Below, in pieces: positions 48,201 to 63,200 of a stretch of 64,000 nt of DNA; the first letter of the stretch is position 1, and each line of letters opens with the position of its first letter. The notes beneath the pieces were generated by a model. The model was not told where the DNA came from. It searched no databases and was given only the letters and a program-made list of their open reading frames with translations. The stretch lies in the NCBI RefSeq assembly GCF_963676735.1, contig NZ_OY781464.1, positions 5,219,925-5,283,924 on the forward strand, given 5' to 3'. Source of the stretch: an uncultured Draconibacterium sp. (GTDB taxonomy: Bacteria > Bacteroidota > Bacteroidia > Bacteroidales > Prolixibacteraceae). The translations under genes were made by a program, and so were the position numbers.

Positions 48201-51200
48201 CCACCGGAACCATGTCGAGGGTAATTACCATCAGCGACGATGATGCGGCAACCATTGCCATTAATAGTCCGGCTGCTAAAACCGAGGGCAGTACCATCGA
48301 TTTTACCGTAAGCTTAACCGGTACCGTTCAAAACGAGTTTACTATTCAGTATTTAACACAAAATAACTCTGCTGCAGCCCCTGCTGATTTTACCGCAATA
48401 AGTGCAACATCATTAACTTTTGGAGCATCAAGAGCTGCTGCTCAAACCGTATCGGTAGTTACCAATAACGATTCGGATATTGAGCCACAGGAAACCTTTT
48501 ATGTGAACCTGCAAAACTTGAATACAGCAGGGCAAAATATTACCAATACGGTTAGTCAGGGAACAGGCACCATTACCGATAACGACGAGGCAACTCTGGC
48601 TGTTACCAATCCTACTGTTAGCGAAGATGGAACATCCGTTTCGTTTAGTGTTTCGCTGAGCGGAACCGTAAAAGAAGAAATTAGTATTGATTATGCAACG
48701 GCCGATAACGACGCCCTTGCTGGAAGTGATTATCAATCGAAAACGGGGACTTTATATTTTGGAGCCGGCAACTCTACGCCACAAACCATTACCGTAAATA
48801 TTTTAAACAACACGGTGGTTGAGCCAGACGAAAGTTTCTTACTGAATTTCTCAAACCTGACCGCCGCAGGCCAAAGTGTTAGCATGCCGGTTGCCCAGGG
48901 TACTTGTACTATAAACGATGATGATTCAGCCGATATTACCATAAATGATCGGACCGTTGACGAAGGAAATGGAACAGCAAGCCTAACGCTTACTTTAGAT
49001 AATACTGTTCAAAACCAATTCAGCCTGCATGTTTCTTCAAGCAATAATACTGCAGTTGAACCTTCTGACTACACCGAACGTGCCGACACCACATTATATT
49101 TTGGAGCAGGCAACAATTACACACAAACCATTACAGTTGCCATTGAAGATGATAACCTGGTGGAAGCCACAGAAAGTTTCTACCTCAACCTTTCTTCGCT
49201 GTCGGCAGCAGGGCAAAATATTACTGTTTCCGATAGCCAGGGCGAAATTTCCATAACCGATAACGACAATGCTGTGGTTCGCATCGCCGCCAGCGACTCA
49301 GAAGTTGATGAATCTGGCAGCAATAACGGGCAGTTTACCGTTAGCCTGAGCCAGCAAAGTTCTTCAGCTACAACAGTTAGCTATACGGTAAGTGGCACTG
49401 CCACAAGTGCATCTGATTTTGCAGCGCTTTCAGGTACAATCACAATTCCGGCCAATACCTCTGCGGCAACAATTGCCTTAACCGTTCTTACCGATGTTAT
49501 TGTTGAAGAGAACGAATCGGTTATTGTTACTTTAACTGAAGTAACCTCGGGCGATCCTGATATTAGTATTGACACATCAAACGATTTTGCTACAATTATC
49601 ATCCCCGATAATGACAATGCTGAACTTAGTATTGCCAATGCAACAACCGTTGCCGAAGGAAACAGCTTGTTGTTTACTGTAACTTTAAACAATGAGGTTG
49701 AAGAAGCATTTGATGTGAACTATACCACGAACGATGGAACCGCAACAATTGCCGATGGTGATTATTCGGATAATGATGGAACATTGTCGTTCGCCGGAAG
49801 TGCCGGCGAAATAAAAACAATAACGGTTACCACCATAAACGACAACATTATCGAGGCTATAGAAGACATCACCGTTCTGTTGGAATCGGTTAGCGGAACA
49901 ACCGCCAGTGTAGCTGTTTCTGCAACCCAGGGAAGTGCAACCGGGCAGATAAGCGATAACGATGAAGCCATTGTTTCTATTGTTAATGCCGCCGATGTAA
50001 CGGAAGGTGGAACGTTTGCTTTTACCGTTTCTGTGGATAAATCCGTTCAGGGTGGATTTAAGTTGAATTACACCACAAACAACGGTACTGCCACAAGCGG
50101 AGATTATACCGATAACGATAACCAGCTTTCGTTTAACGGAACGGTTGGTGAAACAAAAACAATAAACGTTATTACCACACAGGATGCGATTGTGGAGCAG
50201 CAAGAAAACCTTATTGTTTCCCTCACTTCTGTTGAGGATAATGCAGGTGCGGTTTCAATTTCAGGCGAACAGAGTTCGGGGTCGGGTAACATCCTCGACA
50301 ACGACCAGGCGCTAGTTAGCATAGATGATCCTGAAGCAGTACCGGAAGGCACCAACGTTGTGTTTACCGTTTCTTTAAATGCCGATGTTGAAGGCGGTTT
50401 TACCATTGCCTACAGCAGTATTAGCGGAACGGCCGCAGGAGACGGCACCGACTATGCCAACAACAGCGGCTCCATTACTTTTACCGGGAATAAAGACGAA
50501 GCCCATGAGATAACCGTAAGCACGATTGACGACGACCTGTTGGAGTCTGTTGAAAACTTTAGCATTTTGCTGGAAGCAATAAGTGGCACTACAGCCAATG
50601 TAGTTGTTTCGGGTAGCAACAACGCCGGAACAGGAGTTTTAACCGACAACGACAATGCCAGCATTAGTATCGAAGACATTGAGCTTACCGAAGGCAGCGA
50701 TGCTGTATTTGTAGTTAGCTTAAGTGGGGCAGTGCAAGGTGGTTTTACCATCGATTATGCCAGTGCCGATGGAACAGCTACCGATGCCAGTGGCGATTAC
50801 CAGAACACCAACGGCACCTTAAGTTTTATCGGTACCGATGGCGAAAAAGACACCATAACCATTTCTACCACAGATGATGCCTTGCTTGAATCAACAGAAA
50901 GTTTTGTGGTCAATTTGTCGAACATCAGCAATACGCTGGTAACCGACGAGGACAACCAGGCGACAGCCACGATTAACGATAACGACAGCGCGGAACTTAG
51001 CGTTTCAGACCGCAGCGTAAGCGAAGGCGGCAACCTTTTATTTACAGTAGCTTTAAGTGGCGATGTACAGGGCTCCTTTACCATTGATTATGCCAGCAAC
51101 GATGTAACGGCCAGCAGTATCGGGTCAATCGACTATGCGGCCAGCACCGGCAGCCTGAGCTTTTCGGGTACCGATGGCGAGATCAAAACAATCAGCATCT

Positions 51201-54200
51201 CCAGTACCAACAACAATATTCTGGAGCCTGATGAAAGCTTTGAGTTGAACTTTACGGACATCTCCAATGAGTTGGTATCGTTTGATGCCCAGGCTATTGG
51301 TACGATAGAAGATAACGACCCCGCAACGCTTAACTTAACCGGTTTTACAGCTACCGAGGGCGATGTAAATGCCACCGATAGTTTTGTTGTGAGCCTTACC
51401 CGCCAGGCACAGTACGATGTGGAAGTAAACTTTACCACCACAGCCGGAACCGCCACCGAGGTTACCGACTATATAGTAACACATAGCGGCGTTACCATTC
51501 CGGCAGGGGCAACCAGTGTAAAACTACCATTAACCATTGTAGGCGACCAGGTTGCCGAAGCCCAGGAAAGTTTTACCGCAACAATTTCTGAATCGGAATA
51601 CAATAACCAGGATGTAATTGCCGGTACCCTATCGCTGCCAGTCACCATTAACGATAACGACGCTGCGGTGGTAAGTATTAACACTCCATCGGCAGTTGAC
51701 GAAGGCGAAACCATCATATTTAACATCTCAGTAGATAAAGCTGTTGAGGGCGGGTTCGATGTAAGTTTTGCCACCCTTGACAACACAGCAGAAGCCGGCT
51801 TGGACTACAGCTCCGTATCGGATACGATAAGCTTTACAGGTACGCCCGGCGAAAGCCATAGCTTTACTGTTGCCAGCAGCGAAGATGCCATCAGGGAGTT
51901 AAATGAAACCTTTACGGTAAGCCTGAATGAGATTCTGGAAACGCAGGCCAATGTATCAATTGGCACAGGCACGGGTACAGGCACAATCACCGACGATGAT
52001 TTGGCGAGCATAGCCATTGGCAATGTAACGGTAGACGAAGATGTGTCAACAGGTTACGCGACCTTCGAGGTAAGCTTAAGTGGCAATGTCCAGGAAAGTT
52101 TTACGGTAAACTATGCCACCTCAGACCTGACGGCCAATGTTGGCCCCGACTATTCATCGGCAAGCGGAACTTTAAGCTTCCCTGCCGGTTCAGAAGATGG
52201 CGATACGCAAACATTCAATGTGTTAATCAACAACGACCAGGTAGTTGAAAACGACGAAAGTTACCTGGTAACATTAAGTGAAATCAGCGTTGGAATTGTA
52301 AGCATCAGCCAAAATGTTGCAACCGGAATAATCACCGATAACGATACGGCAGTGGTTTCCATCAACAGCCCAACGGCGGTAACCGAGGGGAATAATGTAG
52401 TATTTACTGTTTCAGTAGACAAAGCTGTTCAGGGCGGATTTACCGTAAACTACCAATCCAATGATGGTACCGCAACCGTTGCGGGCAGCGATTATACCGA
52501 TCAGGATTCGCAGCTAAGCTTCACGGGAACAGCAGGAGAATCGCATTCGATTACCGTTGCTACAAATAATGATGCAGTTGTTGAAGCGACAGAAACATTT
52601 AGTATTCTCCTGAATTCAATTTCCGACAACCAGGGCGTTGTAAATATTTCAGAAGAAAATAACCAGGGAACTGGAACCTTGTTGGATAATGACAATGCCG
52701 CAATTACAATTGCAGATGTGAGTGGAGCAGAAAACGATGGATATATTACTGTTACCCTGCTGCTTGATGCAGATGTTCAGGATGCATTTAATTTAAAGGT
52801 AAACACTGCAGATGGAACAACGAGCTTGGGAGATTATACTGCAATTGTAAACCAAACAATTAATTTCTTAGGCAATGCCGGAGAATCACAAACATTTGTA
52901 GTGTCACCGATAAACGATAATATTTTGGAAAATGACGAAACAGTTGTTGTTTCCATGTCTGATTTGTCAAACACAATGTCCATTAATATTTCTGATAAAG
53001 CATTTGTTACCATTTTAAATGATGATTCCGCAGCATTAACCATCGACAGTGTTTCTGCTCTTGAAGGGGAAAATATCACCCTTAGCCTTGAGTTAAGCAA
53101 TGATGTGCAAGGTGATGTTGTTGTTGATGTATCATTTGTTAATACAACAACAGAACCTGGTGATTTTAATAGCGCAACACAGAGTTTCACTTTCTCAAAT
53201 GGTGAAAAAGGAACAAAAGAAGTAGTCATTGCTACAATCGACGATGAAACACTGGAGCTGGACGAAACATTTGTAGCAAATATTGCATTAACTTCAGGTA
53301 ATAGTTCTATTGATGATTCAGATACTGGAGCCGGAACTATTATAGATAATGATGCGGCTGCCATTACAATCTCTGATGCGTCAGTTGAAGAGGGCTACAA
53401 TATTAATTTCAATTTGGAATTAACTGAAAATGTTGAGGACGATGTAGTCGTTCAGGTTTATTTTGAAAATAGCACAACCAGCAATGACGACTATACTTCA
53501 ACAGCTCAAAATATTACGTTTGCAGCAGGTGAAAAAGGAATTAAAACCGTAACGGTGCCAACAACAAACGATAATATTTTAGAACCAACGGAACAGTTTG
53601 TTGCAAAACTTACATTGGTTTCCGGTATTGATGAAATTAATGTGAGCGATACAGCTATCGCCAGCATAAGCGATAACGATGCGGCCTCCGTAGCCATTGC
53701 AGGAGTAAATGTAGATGAAGACGCCGGAGAGGCCATCTTCACGATCACCCTCAGCGGTAATGTACAGGATGCCTTTAGCGTAGATGTATCCACCGCCAGC
53801 GGGACAGCCCTTGCCGGCAGCGATTACACCTCCGGCAGCGCCACGCTGACCTTCAGCGGCGACAAGCTACAGGACCAGGATACCATCCACTTCGCGGTAG
53901 CCATAACAGACGACAGTCTGCTGGAAGCCACGGAAAGCTTCACCGCCGGATTAAGCAATATCAGCGGCGGTCTGGTAACGATAGCCGACACCACAGCTAT
54001 CGCCAGCATAAGCGATAACGATGCGGCCTCCGTAGCCATTGCGGGAGTAAGTGTAGATGAAGACGCCGGAGAGGCCATCTTCACGATCACCCTCAGCGGT
54101 AATGTACAGGATGCCTTTAGCGTAGATGTATCCACCGCCAGCGGGACAGCCCTTGCCGGCAGCGATTACACCTCCGGCAGCGCCACGCTGACCTTCAGCG

Positions 54201-57200
54201 GCGACAAGCTACAGGACCAGGATACCATCCACTTCGCGGTAGCCATAACAGACGACAGTCTGCTGGAAGCCACGGAAAGCTTCACCGCCGGATTAAGCAA
54301 TATCAGCGGCGGTCTGGTAACGATAGCCGACACCACAGCTATCGCCAGCATAAGCGATAACGATGCGGCCTCCGTAGCCATTGCGGGAGTAAGTGTAGAT
54401 GAAGACGCCGGAGAGGCCATCTTTACCATCACCCTCAGCGGTAATGTACAGGATGCCTTTAGCGTAGATGTATCCACCGCCAGCGGGACAGCCCTTGCCG
54501 GCAGCGATTACACCTCCGGCAGCGCCACGCTGACCTTCAGCGGCGACAAGCTACAGGACCAGGATACCATCCACTTCGCGGTAGCCATAACAGACGACAG
54601 TCTGCTGGAAGCCACGGAAAGCTTCACCGCCGGATTAAGCAATATCAGCGGCGGTCTGGTAACGATAGCCGACACCACAGCTATCGCCAGCATAAGCGAT
54701 AACGATGCGGCCTCCGTAGCCATTGCAGGAGTAAATGTAGATGAAGACGCCGGAGAGGCCATCTTCACGATCACCCTCAGCGGTAATGTACAGGATGCCT
54801 TTAGCGTAGATGTATCCACCGCCAGCGGGACAGCCCTTGCCGGCAGCGATTACACCTCCGGCAGCGCCACGCTGACCTTCAGCGGCGACAAGCTACAGGA
54901 CCAGGATACCATCCACTTCGCGGTAGCCATAACAGACGACAGTCTGCTGGAAGCCACGGAAAGCTTCACCGCCGGATTAAGCAATATCAGCGGCGGTCTG
55001 GTAACGATAGCCGACACCACAGCTATCGCCAGCATAAGCGATAACGATGCGGCCTCCGTAGCCATTGCGGGAGTAAATGTAGATGAAGACGCCGGAGAGG
55101 CCATCTTCACGATCACCCTCAGCGGTAATGTACAGGATGCCTTTAGCGTAGATGTATCCACCGCCAGCGGGACAGCCCTTGCCGGCAGCGATTACACCTC
55201 CGGCAGCGCCACGCTGACCTTCAGCGGCGACAAGCTACAGGACCAGGATACCATCCACTTCGCGGTAGCCATAACAGACGACAGTCTGCTGGAAGCCACG
55301 GAAAGCTTCACCGCCGGATTAAGCAATATCAGCGGCGGTCTGGTAACGATAGCCGACACCACAGGCATCGCCAGCATAAGCGATAACGATGCGGCCTCCG
55401 TAGCCATTGCAGGAGTAAATGTAGATGAAGACGCCGGAGAGGCCATCTTTACCATCACCCTCAGCGGTAATGTACAGGATGCCTTTAGCGTAGATGTATC
55501 CACCGCCAGCGGGACAGCCCTTGCCGGCAGCGATTACACCTCCGGCAGCGCCACGCTGACCTTCAGCGGCGACAAGCTACAGGACCAGGATACCATCCAC
55601 TTCGCGGTAGCCATAACAGACGACAGTCTGCTGGAAGCCACGGAAAGCTTCACTGCCGGATTAAGCAATATCAGCGGCGGTCTGGTAACGATAGCCGACA
55701 CCACAGCTACAGCCAGCATAAACGATAACGATGCGGCCTCCGTAGCCATTGCGGGAGTAAGTGTAGATGAAGACGCCGGAGAGGCCATCTTCACGATCAC
55801 CCTCAGCGGTAATGTACAGGATGCCTTTAGCGTAGATGTATCCACCGCCAGCGGGACAGCCCTTGCCGGCAGCGATTACACCTCCGGCAGCGCCACGCTG
55901 ACCTTCAGCGGCGACAAGCTACAGGACCAGGATACCATCCACTTCGCGGTAGCCATAACAGACGACAGTCTGCTGGAAGCCACGGAAAGCTTCACCGCCG
56001 GATTAAGCAATATCAGCGGCGGTCTGGTAACGATAGCCGACACCACAGCTATCGCCAGCATAAGCGATAACGATGCGGCCTCCGTAGCCATTGCAGGAGT
56101 AAATGTAGATGAAGACGCCGGAGAGGCCATCTTTACCATCACCCTCAGCGGTAATGTACAGGATGCCTTTAGCGTAGATGTATCCACCGCCAGCGGGACA
56201 GCCCTTGCCGGCAGCGATTACACCTCCGGCAGCGCCACGCTGACCTTCAGCGGCGACAAGCTACAGGACCAGGATACCATCCACTTCGCGGTAGCCATAA
56301 CAGACGACAGTTTGCTGGAAGCCACGGAAAGCTTCACCGCCGGATTAAGCAATATCAGCGGCGGTCTGGTAACGATAGCCGACACCACAGGCATCGCCAG
56401 CATAAGCGATAACGATGCGGCCTCCGTAGCCATTGCGGGAGTAAGTGTAGATGAAGACGCCGGAGAGGCCATCTTCACGATCACCCTCAGCGGTAATGTA
56501 CAGGATGCCTTTAGCGTAGATGTATCCACCGCCAGCGGGACAGCCCTTGCCGGCAGCGATTACACCTCCGGCAGCGCCACGCTGACCTTCAGCGGCGACA
56601 AGCTACAGGACCAGGATACCATCCACTTCGCGGTAGCCATAACAGACGACAGTCTGCTGGAAGCCACGGAAAGCTTCACCGCCGGATTAAGCAATATCAG
56701 CGGCGGTCTGGTAACGATAGCCGACACCACAGCTATCGCCAGCATAAGCGATAACGATGCGGCCTCCGTAGCCATTGCAGGAGTAAATGTAGATGAAGAC
56801 GCCGGAGAGGCCATCTTCACGATCACCCTCAGCGGTAATGTACAGGATGCCTTTAGCGTAGATGTATCCACCGCCAGCGGGACAGCCCTTGCCGGCAGCG
56901 ATTACACCTCCGGCAGCGCCACGCTGACCTTCAGCGGCGACAAGCTACAGGACCAGGATACCATCCACTTCGCGGTAGCCATAACAGACGACAGTCTGCT
57001 GGAAGCCACGGAAAGCTTCACCGCCGGATTAAGCAATATCAGCGGCGGTCTGGTAACGATAGCCGACACCACAGGCATCGCCAGCATAAGCGATAACGAT
57101 GCGGCCTCCGTAGCCATTGCAGGAGTAAATGTAGATGAAGACGCCGGAGAGGCCATCTTCACGATCACCCTCAGCGGTAATGTACAGGATGCCTTTAGCG

Positions 57201-60200
57201 TAGATGTATCCACCGCCAGCGGGACAGCCCTTGCCGGCAGCGATTACACCTCCGGCAGCGCCACGCTGACCTTCAGCGGCGACAAGCTACAGGACCAGGA
57301 TACCATCCACTTCGCGGTAGCCATAACAGACGACAGTCTGCTGGAAGCCACGGAAAGCTTCACCGCCGGATTAAGCAATATCAGCGGCGGTCTGGTAACG
57401 ATAGCCGACACCACAGCTATCGCCAGCATAAGCGATAACGATGCGGCCTCCGTAGCCATTGCAGGAGTAAATGTAGATGAAGACGCCGGAGAGGCCATCT
57501 TCACGATCACCCTCAGCGGTAATGTACAGGATGCCTTTAGCGTAGATGTATCCACCGCCAGCGGGACAGCCCTTGCCGGCAGCGATTACACCTCCGGCAG
57601 CGCCACGCTGACCTTCAGCGGCGACAAGCTACAGGACCAGGATACCATCCACTTCGCGGTAGCCATAACAGACGACAGTCTGCTGGAAGCCACGGAAAGC
57701 TTCACCGCCGGATTAAGCAATATCAGCGGCGGTCTGGTAACGATAGCCGACACCACAGCTATCGCCAGCATAAGCGATAACGATGCGGCCTCCGTAGCCA
57801 TTGCAGGAGTAAATGTAGATGAAGACGCCGGAGAGGCCATCTTCACGATCACCCTCAGCGGTAATGTACAGGATGCCTTTAGCGTAGATGTATCCACCGC
57901 CAGCGGGACAGCCCTTGCCGGCAGCGATTACACCTCCGGCAGCGCCACGCTGACCTTCAGCGGCGACAAGCTACAGGACCAGGATACCATCCACTTCGCG
58001 GTAGCCATAACAGACGACAGTCTGCTGGAAGCCACGGAAAGCTTCACCGCCGGATTAAGCAATATCAGCGGCGGTCTGGTAACGATAGCCGACACCACAG
58101 CTATCGCCAGCATAAGCGATAACGATGCGGCCTCCGTAGCCATTGCAGGAGTAAATGTAGATGAAGACGCCGGAGAGGCCATCTTTACCATCACCCTCAG
58201 CGGTAATGTACAGGATGCCTTTAGCGTAGATGTATCCACCGCCAGCGGGACAGCCCTTGCCGGCAGCGATTACACCTCCGGCAGCGCCACGCTGACCTTC
58301 AGCGGCGACAAGCTACAGGACCAGGATACCATCCACTTCGCGGTAGCCATAACAGACGACAGTCTGCTGGAAGCCACGGAAAGCTTCACCGCCGGATTAA
58401 GCAATATCAGCGGCGGTCTGGTAACGATAGCCGACACCACAGCTATCGCCAGCATAAGCGATAACGATGCGGCCTCCGTAGCCATTGCAGGAGTAAATGT
58501 AGATGAAGACGCCGGAGAGGCCATCTTTACCATCACCCTCAGCGGTAATGTACAGGATGCCTTTAGCGTAGATGTATCCACCGCCAGCGGGACAGCCCTT
58601 GCCGGCAGCGATTACACCTCCGGCAGCGCCACGCTGACCTTCAGCGGCGACAAGCTACAGGACCAGGATACCATCCACTTCGCGGTAGCCATAACAGACG
58701 ACAGTTTGCTGGAAGCCACGGAAAGCTTCACCGCCGGATTAAGCAATATCAGCGGCGGTCTGGTAACGATAGCCGACACCACAGGCATCGCCAGCATAAG
58801 CGATAACGATGCGGCCTCCGTAGCCATTGCGGGAGTAAGTGTAGATGAAGACGCCGGAGAGGCCATCTTCACGATCACCCTCAGCGGTAATGTACAGGAT
58901 GCCTTTAGCGTAGATGTATCCACCGCCAGCGGGACAGCCCTTGCCGGCAGCGATTACACCTCCGGCAGCGCCACGCTGACCTTCAGCGGCGACAAGCTAC
59001 AGGACCAGGATACCATCCACTTCGCGGTAGCCATAACAGACGACAGTCTGCTGGAAGCCACGGAAAGCTTCACCGCCGGATTAAGCAATATCAGCGGCGG
59101 TCTGGTAACGATAGCCGACACCACAGCTATCGCCAGCATAAGCGATAACGATGCGGCCTCCGTAGCCATTGCAGGAGTAAATGTAGATGAAGACGCCGGA
59201 GAGGCCATCTTCACGATCACCCTCAGCGGTAATGTACAGGATGCCTTTAGCGTAGATGTATCCACCGCCAGCGGGACAGCCCTTGCCGGCAGCGATTACA
59301 CCTCCGGCAGCGCCACGCTGACCTTCAGCGGCGACAAGCTACAGGACCAGGATACCATCCACTTCGCGGTAGCCATAACAGACGACAGTCTGCTGGAAGC
59401 CACGGAAAGCTTCACCGCCGGATTAAGCAATATCAGCGGCGGTCTGGTAACGATAGCCGACACCACAGCTATCGCCAGCATAAGCGATAACGATGCGGCC
59501 TCCGTAGCCATTGCAGGAGTAAATGTAGATGAAGACGCCGGAGAGGCCATCTTCACGATCACCCTCAGCGGTAATGTACAGGATGCCTTTAGCGTAGATG
59601 TATCCACCGCCAGCGGGACAGCCCTTGCCGGCAGCGATTACACCTCCGGCAGCGCCACGCTGACCTTCAGCGGCGACAAGCTACAGGACCAGGATACCAT
59701 CCACTTCGCGGTAGCCATAACAGACGACAGTCTGCTGGAAGCCACGGAAAGCTTCACCGCCGGATTAAGCAATATCAGCGGCGGTCTGGTAACGATAGCC
59801 GACACCACAGCTATCGCCAGCATAAGCGATAACGATGCGGCCTCCGTAGCCATTGCAGGAGTAAGTGTAGATGAAGACGCCGGAGAGGCCATCTTTACCA
59901 TCACCCTCAGCGGTAATGTACAGGATGCCTTTAGCGTAGATGTATCCACCGCCAGCGGGACAGCCCTTGCCGGCAGCGATTACACCTCCGGCAGCGCCAC
60001 GCTGACCTTCAGCGGCGACAAGCTACAGGACCAGGATACCATCCACTTCGCGGTAGCCATAACAGACGACAGTCTGCTGGAAGCCACGGAAAGCTTCACC
60101 GCCGGATTAAGCAATATCAGCGGCGGTCTGGTAACGATAGCCGACACCACAGCTATCGCCAGCATAAGCGATAACGATGCGGCCTCCGTAGCCATTGCAG

Positions 60201-63200
60201 GAGTAAATGTAGATGAAGACGCCGGAGAGGCCATCTTCACGATCACCCTCAGCGGTAATGTACAGGATGCCTTTAGCGTAGATGTATCCACCGCCAGCGG
60301 GACAGCCCTTGCCGGCAGCGATTACACCTCCGGCAGCGCCACGCTGACCTTCAGCGGCGACAAGCTACAGGACCAGGATACCATCCACTTCGCGGTAGCC
60401 ATAACAGACGACAGTCTGCTGGAAGCCACGGAAAGCTTCACCGCCGGATTAAGCAATATCAGCGGCGGTCTGGTAACGATAGCCGACACCACAGCTATCG
60501 CCAGCATAAGCGATAACGATGCGGCCTCCGTAGCCATTGCAGGAGTAAATGTAGATGAAGACGCCGGAGAGGCCATCTTCACGATCACCCTCAGCGGTAA
60601 TGTACAGGATGCCTTTAGCGTAGATGTATCCACCGCCAGCGGGACAGCCCTTGCCGGCAGCGATTACACCTCCGGCAGCGCCACGCTGACCTTCAGCGGC
60701 GACAAGCTACAGGACCAGGATACCATCCACTTCGCGGTAGCCATAACAGACGACAGTCTGCTGGAAGCCACGGAAAGCTTCACCGCCGGATTAAGCAATA
60801 TCAGCGGCGGTCTGGTAACGATAGCCGACACCACAGGCATCGCCAGCATAAGCGATAACGATGCGGCCTCCGTAGCCATTGCAGGAGTAAATGTAGATGA
60901 AGACGCCGGAGAGGCCATCTTCACGATCACCCTCAGCGGTAATGTACAGGATGCCTTTAGCGTAGATGTATCCACCGCCAGCGGGACAGCCCTTGCCGGC
61001 AGCGATTACACCTCCGGCAGCGCCACGCTGACCTTCAGCGGCGACAAGCTACAGGACCAGGATACCATCCACTTCGCGGTAGCCATAACAGACGACAGTC
61101 TGCTGGAAGCCACGGAAAGCTTCACCGCCGGATTAAGCAATATCAGCGGCGGTCTGGTAACGATAGCCGACACCACAGGCATCGCCAGCATAAGCGATAA
61201 CGATGCGGCCTCCGTAGCCATTGCAGGAGTAAATGTAGATGAAGACGCCGGAGAGGCCATCTTCACGATCACCCTCAGCGGTAATGTACAGGATGCCTTT
61301 AGCGTAGATGTATCCACCGCCAGCGGGACAGCCCTTGCCGGCAGCGATTACACCTCCGGCAGCGCCACGCTGACCTTCAGCGGCGACAAGCTACAGGACC
61401 AGGATACCATCCACTTCGCGGTAGCCATAACAGACGACAGTCTGCTGGAAGCCACGGAAAGCTTCACCGCCGGATTAAGCAATATCAGCGGCGGTCTGGT
61501 AACGATAGCCGACACCACAGCTATCGCCAGCATAAGCGATAACGATGCGGCCTCCGTAGCCATTGCGGGAGTAAGTGTAGATGAAGACGCCGGAGAGGCC
61601 ATCTTTACCATCACCCTCAGCGGTAATGTACAGGATGCCTTTAGCGTAGATGTATCCACCGCCAGCGGGACAGCCCTTGCCGGCAGCGATTACACCTCCG
61701 GCAGCGCCACGCTGACCTTCAGCGGCGACAAGCTACAGGACCAGGATACCATCCACTTCGCGGTAGCCATAACAGACGACAGTCTGCTGGAAGCCACGGA
61801 AAGCTTCACCGCCGGATTAAGCAATATCAGCGGCGGTCTGGTAACGATAGCCGACACCACAGCTATCGCCAGCATAAGCGATAACGATGCGGCCTCCGTA
61901 GCCATTGCAGGAGTAAATGTAGATGAAGACGCCGGAGAGGCCATCTTCACGATCACCCTCAGCGGTAATGTACAGGATGCCTTTAGCGTAGATGTATCCA
62001 CCGCCAGCGGGACAGCCCTTGCCGGCAGCGATTACACCTCCGGCAGCGCCACGCTGACCTTCAGCGGCGACAAGCTACAGGACCAGGATACCATCCACTT
62101 CGCGGTAGCCATAACAGACGACAGTTTGCTGGAAGCCACGGAAAGCTTCACCGCCGGATTAAGCAATATCAGCGGCGGTCTGGTAACGATAGCCGACACC
62201 ACAGCTATCGCCAGCATAAGCGATAACGATGCGGCCTCCGTAGCCATTGCAGGAGTAAGTGTAGATGAAGACGCCGGAGAGGCCATCTTTACCATCACCC
62301 TCAGCGGTAATGTACAGGATGCCTTTAGCGTAGATGTATCCACCGCCAGCGGGACAGCCCTTGCCGGCAGCGATTACACCTCCGGCAGCGCCACGCTGAC
62401 CTTCAGCGGCGACAAGCTACAGGACCAGGATACCATCCACTTCGCGGTAGCCATAACAGACGACAGTCTGCTGGAAGCCACGGAAAGCTTCACCGCCGGA
62501 TTAAGCAATATCAGCGGCGGTCTGGTAACGATAGCCGACACCACAGCTATCGCCAGCATAAGCGATAACGATGCGGCCTCCGTAGCCATTGCAGGAGTAA
62601 ATGTAGATGAAGACGCCGGAGAGGCCATCTTCACGATCACCCTCAGCGGTAATGTACAGGATGCCTTTAGCGTAGATGTATCCACCGCCAGCGGGACAGC
62701 CCTTGCCGGCAGCGATTACACCTCCGGCAGCGCCACGCTGACCTTCAGCGGCGACAAGCTACAGGACCAGGATACCATCCACTTCGCGGTAGCCATAACA
62801 GACGACAGTCTGCTGGAAGCCACGGAAAGCTTCACCGCCGGATTAAGCAATATCAGCGGCGGTCTGGTAACGATAGCCGACACCACAGCTACAGCCAGCA
62901 TAAACGATAACGATGCGGCCTCCGTAGCCATTGCGGGAGTAAGTGTAGATGAAGACGCCGGAGAGGCCATCTTCACGATCACCCTCAGCGGTAATGTACA
63001 GGATGCCTTTAGCGTAGATGTATCCACCGCCAGCGGGACAGCCCTTGCCGGCAGCGATTACACCTCCGGCAGCGCCACGCTGACCTTCAGCGGCGACAAG
63101 CTACAGGACCAGGATACCATCCACTTCGCGGTAGCCATAACAGACGACAGTCTGCTGGAAGCCACGGAAAGCTTCACCGCCGGATTAAGCAATATCAGCG

